Of a stretch of DNA of 64,000 nt, positions 59,585 through 64,000 are shown piece after piece. Location: NCBI RefSeq assembly GCF_014195445.1, contig NZ_JACIBT010000001.1, forward strand, positions 806,001 through 870,000, written 5' to 3'. The position numbers were made by a program, and so were the translations under genes. Under the pieces are notes generated by a model, which saw nothing but the letters and a program-made list of their open reading frames with translations, did not search any database and was not told the DNA's origin. Each line of letters opens with the position of its first letter. The first letter of the stretch is position 1. The stretch is from Garicola koreensis (GTDB lineage: Bacteria > Actinomycetota > Actinomycetes > Actinomycetales > Micrococcaceae).

Positions 59585-59612
59585 GCCCACACAGAGCTGA
59601 GCCCACACAGAG
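59581..59612 (+). repeat. 16-bp tandem duplication after the cupin gene
   Basis: CTGAGCCCACACAGAG at 59581-59596 is repeated exactly at 59597-59612. The first copy contains the cupin stop; the second leads into the GAGAGG ribosome-binding site of the next gene. Confidence 0.9.
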
Positions 59613-59624
59613 AGGACGCCGCAG

Positions 59625-60530
59625 GTGTCAAAGGTTTATGTATTCACCGAATATGGTGGCCCGCAGCACGAGCAGCTGATCGACCGGGAACCTCCGCAGC
59701 CGGGGCCGGGCCAGATAGCGGTGCAGGTCCGGGCCGCAGGGGTCAACCCGGTGGACTGGAAGATCCGCGAAGGCCTGCTGGGCCGCAGTGCTGAGTTGCC
59801 GGCACCCATGGGGCGGGAGGCCGCCGGGGTGGTTACTGCAGTCGGTGAGGGCGTATCCGACTTTTCCGCCGGCGATGAGGTGCTGGGCCACCCGGCGCCA
59901 GGTTTGGGCGCATTCGCCGAGCACACGCTGTTCGACGCTGATACCGCCCACCTGAAGCCCGAAGAGGTCAGCTTCACCGATGCCGCCACCATTCCGGTGG
60001 CCGGCACTACCGCCTACGACACCACCCACGTGGGCGATCTTGACGCCGGAGCGACGGTGCTGATCCTGGGTGCCGGCGGCGGTGTGGGGTATATGGCCAC
60101 CCAGATCTGCGCTGTGCACCAGTTCCGGGTGCTGGCAGTGGCCTCTGAGGCTAAACGGGAGCTGCTGGAGGCCAAGGGAGCCACCTTCATCGCCTCAGAC
60201 TCTGCGGTGGCCGAGGCTGTGGCGGAGCTGGCACCGGACGGAGTGGACCTGATCGTCGATCTGGTGGGCGGGGACGCGCTGCGCAGCGTTGCCCCGGCCG
60301 CGGTCTCTGCGGACCGGGTGGTCTCTGCGGCGGACCCGGCCACCGCGGAAGAGCTGGGCGGCCAGGGCCGGCCCACCGATCCGGAAACCTTGGAGAAGAT
60401 CACCGACGTGATCTCCTACGAGCTGGTGGATCCACACGTCACCGCCCAGTATCCGCTCAGCCAGGCACGCGAGGCCCTGGCTGCGGTGGAGTCGGGCCAT
60501 ACTGAAGGCAAGGTCGTCGTCGTTCCCTGA
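59625..60530 (+). CDS. NADP-dependent oxidoreductase, quinone reductase-like MDR
   Basis: A 301-residue zinc-free MDR enzyme. GROES-like N domain: AAGVNPVDWKIREGLLG and GREAAGVVTAVGEGV. Rossmann motif VLILGAGGGVGYMATQIC near 144-161. It is like zeta-crystallin reductases that handle quinones or enones. The start is GTG at 59625 behind GAGAGG. It is the last gene of the ATPase-cupin transcript and converges on the HMA gene. Confidence 0.88.
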   Translation: MSKVYVFTEYGGPQHEQLIDREPPQPGPGQIAVQVRAAGVNPVDWKIREGLLGRSAELPAPMGREAAGVVTAVGEGVSDFSAGDEVLGHPAPGLGAFAEHTLFDADTAHLKPEEVSFTDAATIPVAGTTAYDTTHVGDLDAGATVLILGAGGGVGYMATQICAVHQFRVLAVASEAKRELLEAKGATFIASDSAVAEAVAELAPDGVDLIVDLVGGDALRSVAPAAVSADRVVSAADPATAEELGGQGRPTDPETLEKITDVISYELVDPHVTAQYPLSQAREALAAVESGHTEGKVVVVP

Positions 60531-60631
60531 CCTGCAGTTCCAGGTCTGACCGGGGGTGCCGGCCTGGGACAACGACGACGACCACTGCTCATGGGGCCAA
60601 GCGGCTGCCGCCCGGCCTAGAGGCATTCCCC

Positions 60632-60871
60632 CTAGAAGGCTGACTTGCGGGCGGTGTAGCCGGCCTTCTTCACTGCGGCGATCACCTCGTCGACGCTGGT
60701 GACCTCCGGGTCGTGGTCAACTTCGATCTTGGCTGTGGCGAAGTGGACCTTGACTGATTCGACGCCTTTGAGTCGGCCGACGCGCTTTTCGATCTTGGCC
60801 ACACACGAGGGGCAGGAGAACCCCTCAGCGCGCAGCAGCGTGCGGGTGATGTTGGACGTTTCTGTGGTCAT
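60632..60871 (-). CDS. HMA-domain metal-binding protein (CopZ-like)
   Basis: A 79-residue single HMA domain. GFSCPSC has the metal ligands Cys20 and Cys23, in a CPSC rather than MxCxxC context; the ferredoxin-like fold is evident in VESVKVHFATAKIEVDHDP. It may deliver metal to the nearby pump, which lacks its own HMA. GGGAGG precedes the ATG at 60871. The promoter carries an FNR-type box at -41.5. Confidence 0.88.
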   Translation of the reverse strand: MTTETSNITRTLLRAEGFSCPSCVAKIEKRVGRLKGVESVKVHFATAKIEVDHDPEVTSVDEVIAAVKKAGYTARKSAF

Positions 60872-60924
60872 TGGTGGACCCTCCCCTTCGATGCAGTTCA
60901 GGTGCCCCCTTGCGGGGCGTCTCC

Positions 60925-60966
60925 ATGCTATCGGCCCGCCAGCGGCAGTACCATGACATTGATCAA
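60925..60966 (-). promoter_or_regulatory. FNR-type box and -10 of the HMA gene
   Basis: TTGAT-CAAT-GTCAT at 60966-60953 matches TTGAT-N4-ATCAA at eight of ten fixed bases, with a perfect first half. -10 TAGCAT at 60930-60925 puts +1 at 60918, so the box centre is exactly at -41.5, the class II activator position. The box overlaps the stop codon of the Crp/Fnr gene. Confidence 0.6.
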
Positions 60967-61703
60967 GCAGCGAGCTCTTCCAGCCTGCGGGCGTCCAATA
61001 CCTCAGTGTGGCCTCTGCCGGTGGCGACGATGCCTTGGCTGCGCAGCCGGCCCAGGGTGCGGCTGATCGACTCAGGCGTAGTCCCGACCATAGAGGCCAG
61101 ATCCTGCTGGGTGACAGAAATGACTACCCCATCGCCTTTGCGCTCTCCGAGCTTGTCCATCAGGTCGATCAGTGCGGCGGCGATGCGGGCTTCCACACTG
61201 TCGGCGGAGAGCCGGCTGATCAGCTGCCGGGACTGTTCATAGCGCCGGGTCAACTGATCCAGTGTGGTCATGCTCAGCTGCGGGTAGCGTTCCATGAGCC
61301 CGCGGATCAGGGTCATCGACACTGTGAGGGCGCAGGTTGGCCGCATGGCGACCGCGCTGTCGGGGTAGGTCGCGAGGTCCGCCAGGGCACCGAAGGCTTC
61401 CCCCGGCCCGAGCACCTCGGTGACGATGGACTGTCCCGACACTGCGGTGCGCATCAGTTTCACCGTCCCGGTGGCGACCACGAAGAGGTGCTCGGCACGC
61501 TGGCCGGCGTGATAGATGGTTTCCTCAGCGCGGTACCCCGGCGCCCGCGTTTGCGCGTGGAGGTCAGTGACCTCAGACTGCGGCAGGTCTTTGAGCAGCG
61601 GAAGGTTGGAAAGCACTTCGTGGCGGGTGTGCGCGGAGCAGGCATGCGGTGCAGCTGAGTGCTCAGACAGTTCACCGAATTGGGCTTCACTACGCATCTT
61701 CAT
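60963..61703 (-). CDS. Crp/Fnr family transcriptional regulator
   Basis: About 246 residues. Cyclic-nucleotide-like domain at about 30-140 (VEHLF-type strand HLFVVATGTVKLM, LGPGEAFGALADLATYP), dimer helix to 175, and a helix-turn-helix VTQQDLASMVGTTPESISRTLGRL. Glu211, Ser214 and Arg215 reproduce the E-x-x-S-R pattern with which FNR reads TTGAT. Only Cys22 and Cys124 are present, so the four-cysteine FNR cluster is absent. The start is uncertain: ATG at 61703 or 61697, or GTG at 61736 behind AAGG. Confidence 0.88.
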   Translation of the reverse strand: MKMRSEAQFGELSEHSAAPHACSAHTRHEVLSNLPLLKDLPQSEVTDLHAQTRAPGYRAEETIYHAGQRAEHLFVVATGTVKLMRTAVSGQSIVTEVLGPGEAFGALADLATYPDSAVAMRPTCALTVSMTLIRGLMERYPQLSMTTLDQLTRRYEQSRQLISRLSADSVEARIAAALIDLMDKLGERKGDGVVISVTQQDLASMVGTTPESISRTLGRLRSQGIVATGRGHTEVLDARRLEELAA

Positions 61704-61779
61704 CCATACATTCAACACCCTTCTGCGTCCAACCACTTAGCCTTGATCCGAGGTGTGTCAGAGATAATGCACCAGTGAG

Positions 61780-61808
61780 CGGGTTTAATACCCAACCAGC
61801 GGGTGGGT
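61780..61808 (+). repeat. Left terminal inverted repeat of the IS
   Basis: 29 bases, 25 of them matching the complement of 63263-63291. It ends one base before the transposase stop codon. Confidence 0.85.
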
Positions 61809-61809
61809 C

Positions 61810-62889
61810 TCATGATTGATCTTTCCGGGTTTTTCGTCGTGTGGCAATTCGAGTAGCCCGAGCATTTGCCAGACCGGCTCTTCTGGCAGCGCGGATAGCT
61901 CCACCTCGGCCGTAGTGTTCATCTTCGGGAGTGACATAGCCGACGCCCTCGTGCAATCTGATCGTGTTGTAGTGGACCTGCAGCCGGTCCAGTTCGGACT
62001 CCAGGGCCCCGGGGTCGGTGATCTTCTCCAGGTGCGGGTTCTCAGCTTTGAGGTGTCCGAAGAAGGACTCCACCCACGCCTGGTCGTTCGGTGTACCGGG
62101 GCGGCCGAAGTGCTGAGCGATCCGCGCCCCTGCCATGAACGAAGCAGTGGCCTTCGAGGTCATCTGCGGGCCATTATCGGAGATCGCCAGCAGCACTGGG
62201 ATCCGCTCATCATTATCGGGCACAGTCCCGGTGGCCAGCTCCTGAAGCAGCTCGGCATCGAGCAGGTGCTCTTTGCCGTCAGTGACCAGTGCCCGGGTGA
62301 AGGCGACCTCGACCTGGGTGGAGGACTCCTCAGCAGAGACCACCGTGGAGAGCCAGTATTTGGAGATCACGTCGATGACCGCGACCACGCACCGGCCAGC
62401 TCGGGGGAAATGGGTGAAGTCGTAAATCATGATCACCCCAGGTACCAGCTCAGCCCACTCGGGCCATGTCCGAGGGTCCAACGGTTCCCGGGCTGCGGGT
62501 CCAGGAAGCCGCAGCCCAGCCTCTCGCAGCACCCGCAGGACCGTGGATTCGGAGGCATAGAAGGCCTCCAACCTGAATCCGCGGTGGGCCAGCTTCCGAT
62601 GGGACCGGTCAATCTCAGCCCAGCCTTCTGCGATGTCCAGGGTTGCTTCCCGCTCAGCGGTCAGCAGCGCGTGGGCCGCCTCATCCGGTCCGGGCGGGGC
62701 ATCATCGAGCTGGCCAGTCTGTGCCCGGTGCTGCCAGCGGATCACCCGCACATGATCTAACCCCAGGACCGCTGCGGCCCGGCGGAGCGACCAGTTGCCC
62801 TCACGGCCAGCGTGGTTCACCAGTTCCAACAGTCCGGCCTTGACGGTAGCGTCTACTCGCGGCGGGACCAGGCCGGCGTTTAGCCCCAA
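61810..62889 (-). CDS. IS transposase, catalytic frame (orfB)
   Basis: A 359-residue integrase-core protein. Asp157 (MIYDFTHF), Asp238 (AISDNGPQ) and Glu274 (AWVESFFGHLKAE) form the triad, with exactly 35 residues between the second Asp and Glu. HFGRPGTPNDQAWVESFFG is typical of IS3-family enzymes. The only nearby start is TTG at 62889, without a ribosome-binding site. It is therefore likely made mainly as a fusion by -1 frameshifting from orfA. Its stop abuts the left inverted repeat. Confidence 0.9.
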   Translation of the reverse strand: MGLNAGLVPPRVDATVKAGLLELVNHAGREGNWSLRRAAAVLGLDHVRVIRWQHRAQTGQLDDAPPGPDEAAHALLTAEREATLDIAEGWAEIDRSHRKLAHRGFRLEAFYASESTVLRVLREAGLRLPGPAAREPLDPRTWPEWAELVPGVIMIYDFTHFPRAGRCVVAVIDVISKYWLSTVVSAEESSTQVEVAFTRALVTDGKEHLLDAELLQELATGTVPDNDERIPVLLAISDNGPQMTSKATASFMAGARIAQHFGRPGTPNDQAWVESFFGHLKAENPHLEKITDPGALESELDRLQVHYNTIRLHEGVGYVTPEDEHYGRGGAIRAARRAGLANARATRIATRRKTRKDQS

Positions 62890-63239
62890 CGCGATTTTCC
62901 CTGATGCAGATACAGCTCCACCGCCTGTTCAGTGACGGTGGCCCGCAGTCGTTCGATCTCAGTCTGGGCCTCTTCCAGCTGACGCTGCTCAGCGCTCTTC
63001 GTCGTGGCCCGGCGTCCTGGCACCGAGGCCGCCAGAGCATCCAGAGCGCCCTGCTTAGCGACCCGGCAGGCGTGGACCACCACCGAACGATCGACCTGGA
63101 ACCGCTCAGCAGCCTCACGCTGAGTGGCCTGACCAGAGAGCATGTTGACGTAGATCTCATACTTCTCCGAAGGCCCCAGCCGGGTACGCTTACCTCCAGT
63201 CGAGGCGGATGATTTCTGCTGTTCTGACACGGGATCCAA
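62880..63239 (-). CDS. IS transposase, helix-turn-helix frame (orfA)
   Basis: A 119-residue DNA-binding protein. A helix-turn-helix is at about 29-60 (YVNMLSGQATQREAAERFQVDRSVVV), followed by a leucine-rich coiled coil at about 85-110 (EEAQTEIERLRATVTEQAVELYL), the oligomerisation part of IS3 OrfA proteins. It ends with TAA at 62882-62880, ten bases into orfB. Confidence 0.88.
   Translation of the reverse strand: MDPVSEQQKSSASTGGKRTRLGPSEKYEIYVNMLSGQATQREAAERFQVDRSVVVHACRVAKQGALDALAASVPGRRATTKSAEQRQLEEAQTEIERLRATVTEQAVELYLHQGKSRWG
62895..62901 (-). promoter_or_regulatory. Slippery heptamer G GGA AAA for -1 frameshifting
   Basis: In the orfA frame the codons read CAG GGA AAA, a perfect X-XXY-YYZ site. 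A -1 slip leads into orfB six codons before its TTG, giving an OrfAB fusion. The downstream stimulating structure was not worked out. Confidence 0.7.
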
Positions 63240-63262
63240 CCTTTCAAACGAGCAGTGAATCT

Positions 63263-63291
63263 ACCCGCCCGCTGGTTGGGTGAAAAACCCG
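63263..63291 (-). repeat. Right terminal inverted repeat of the IS
   Basis: 29 bases, 25/29 complementary to 61780-61808, 24 bases upstream of the orfA start. Confidence 0.85.
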
Positions 63292-63386
63292 AGACTGGTT
63301 CATTAACTCTGACGCGCAACGTTGTCGGCGCCGTCGCCTGGGCCGTTATCGCGGGCCTATAAAAGGGTCAGCGTTGACCCGGCGGT

Positions 63387-63593
63387 GTCGCACCAGGAAC
63401 GGTGGAGACGCCGTTCTCAAAGACCGCCGGCTACACGTAGGAGCAACTGGATCAGGCAACGACCCTGACTTTCGGGCGAGTTGCCCAACCTGAAGTGATC
63501 GCCGAGACGGTTGCGTTCCTGCTCAGTGACGCAGCGAGCTACGTCAACGGAACAACCCTCCACGCCGATGGAGGAACGACCGCTGAGGTCTAA
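63387..63593 (+). pseudogene. Short-chain dehydrogenase, C-terminal remnant
   Basis: The frame reads VAPGTVETPFSKTAGYT, then TAG (63438-63440), then [19 protein letters not shown], and ends [20 protein letters not shown] with TAA. VAPG-x-V-x-T, the FGRxxxPxEVA-like block and the VNGxxLxADGG ending are the last third of classical SDR enzymes. The N-terminal two thirds, including the cofactor and catalytic motifs, are missing. The 95 bases between it and the IS show no SDR sequence. A gene decayed by truncation and a stop. Confidence 0.8.
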
Positions 63594-63656
63594 TTCCCTG
63601 TACCTCCTTCGGAGGTTCGCTTCTCGAGCCACACCGGGATCGCGCCTAAGGCGGCG

Positions 63657-64000
63657 TTACTGAATGATGTGGCGGCAGAACTCATCGAAATCTCCCGCCA
63701 TGACGTGATCATCTTGAGAGTATCGCGGAGTTAGGGACATACCTTCGACAAGTACTGGGTCGGGTCGGCCATCGAGCAGTCGGCGACGGCGAAGGATCAG
63801 GTCGACAGCGACCCAGCGCAGCTCGGGAACCGCGCGTACTGCGCGGACGGCGACCCGACTGGCTTCCTCAACCTCGGTTGCGCTGAGGGTTCGGCGGGGT
63901 GCCTCTTCGGTGATGACCCAGGCTTTGTCGGGTGTGGCCAGTACTCTCAGGTGGCGACCCGAGGGTCGGGCCTGGACCCAGGTGGGTTGGAAAGGCAGAG
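63657..64000 (-). CDS. C-terminal part of a possible ATP-grasp protein, 5' end outside window
   Basis: About 113 residues are visible up to TAA at 63659-63657; the start lies beyond the right edge. The order of elements resembles the end of ATP-grasp ligases: RHLRVLATPDKAWVI strands, an A-rich helix (ASRVAVRAVRAV), WVAVDLILRR (compare GxDl in the family) and VLVEGMSLTPRYS where ExN usually occurs. The EGM in place of E-x-N is unusual, so the assignment is tentative. It may belong to a peptide-modification or ligase gene. Confidence 0.4.
   Translation of the reverse strand, partial: LPFQPTWVQARPSGRHLRVLATPDKAWVITEEAPRRTLSATEVEEASRVAVRAVRAVPELRWVAVDLILRRRRLLDGRPDPVLVEGMSLTPRYSQDDHVMAGDFDEFCRHIIQ

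Larger units (their letters stand above)
61780..63291 (-). mobile_element. IS3-type insertion sequence, about 1.5 kb
   Basis: Two overlapping frames (HTH protein and DD35E transposase) are enclosed by 29-bp imperfect inverted repeats with 25/29 identity. The second frame is -1 to the first, with a canonical slippery heptamer in the overlap, as in IS3-family elements. No clear target duplication was seen, so the exact ends may be a few bases off. The element looks intact. Confidence 0.85.

Noticed and set aside
63292-63386. Short frame ending RNVVGAVAWAVIAGL before the SDR remnant
   Set aside because: Too short and without a start or recognisable homology; treated as unassigned sequence.

Overview
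The window is 64 kb of high-GC DNA with closely packed genes, many of them overlapping by four bases. Gene content and order point to an actinobacterium, probably of the Micrococcales (Micrococcaceae-like; Nesterenkonia or Arthrobacter relatives would fit, but this is an inference from gene order, not a search). The markers are the long actinobacterial LeuA, the PucR-family regulator next to fabD-fabH-acpP-fabF, proteins of the actinobacterial families DUF3052, DUF3097 and DUF3145, and the rpsP-KH-rimM-trmD-rplS-lepB-rnhB-yraN-comM-dprA order. No tRNA, rRNA or CRISPR array was seen.

Layout. 1-713: start of pyrD. 768-1883: a lysophospholipase-like hydrolase. 1913-12831 (minus): hrcA-dnaJ-rsmE-phoH-ybeY-CBS-domain protein-era, then leuA behind a leader peptide, then recO-uppS. 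12969-14403 (plus): DUF3097 and DUF4870 proteins. 14417-20909 (minus): hemW, lepA, rpsT, holA, an MFS transporter and an Lrp regulator. 21021-22062: an AhpE-like peroxiredoxin and DUF3052. 22241-29901 (plus): aceE, a FasR-like activator and the type II fatty acid synthase genes, so pyruvate oxidation to acetyl-CoA lies beside the pathway that uses it. 29909-34000: an MDR reductase, DUF3145, a double-hotdog thioesterase, xerC and a DoxX-like protein. 34124-44211 (minus): the DNA uptake, secretion and translation block ending in ffh. 44329-47443 (minus): a complete osmoprotectant ABC transporter. 47542-50157: two small unknown genes and selO. 50253-53172 (minus): gtrA, sqdX and sqdB, a sulfolipid (SQDG) module. 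53488-56062: cardiolipin synthase and ftsY, divergent.

56138-64000 is the accessory end: two DUF2267 proteins, a P1B-type ATPase with a CPG motif, a cupin, a quinone-reductase-like enzyme, a CopZ-like HMA protein and a Crp/Fnr regulator. An FNR-type box sits at -41.5 of the predicted copZ-like promoter, so these genes may form a small redox/metal regulon. An IS3-type element (DD35E transposase, canonical slippery heptamer, 29-bp inverted repeats) follows, then an SDR gene remnant and the end of a gene that looks like ATP-grasp.

The observations most worth a second look are: the leuA attenuator with a predicted leaderless leader peptide containing rare Leu codons; a 59-bp palindromic element found twice, just behind rsmE and rimM; the FNR-like box and its regulon; the sulfolipid module; and a recurring promoter layout in which the -10 hexamer lies exactly six bases before the start codon, which predicts many leaderless mRNAs.
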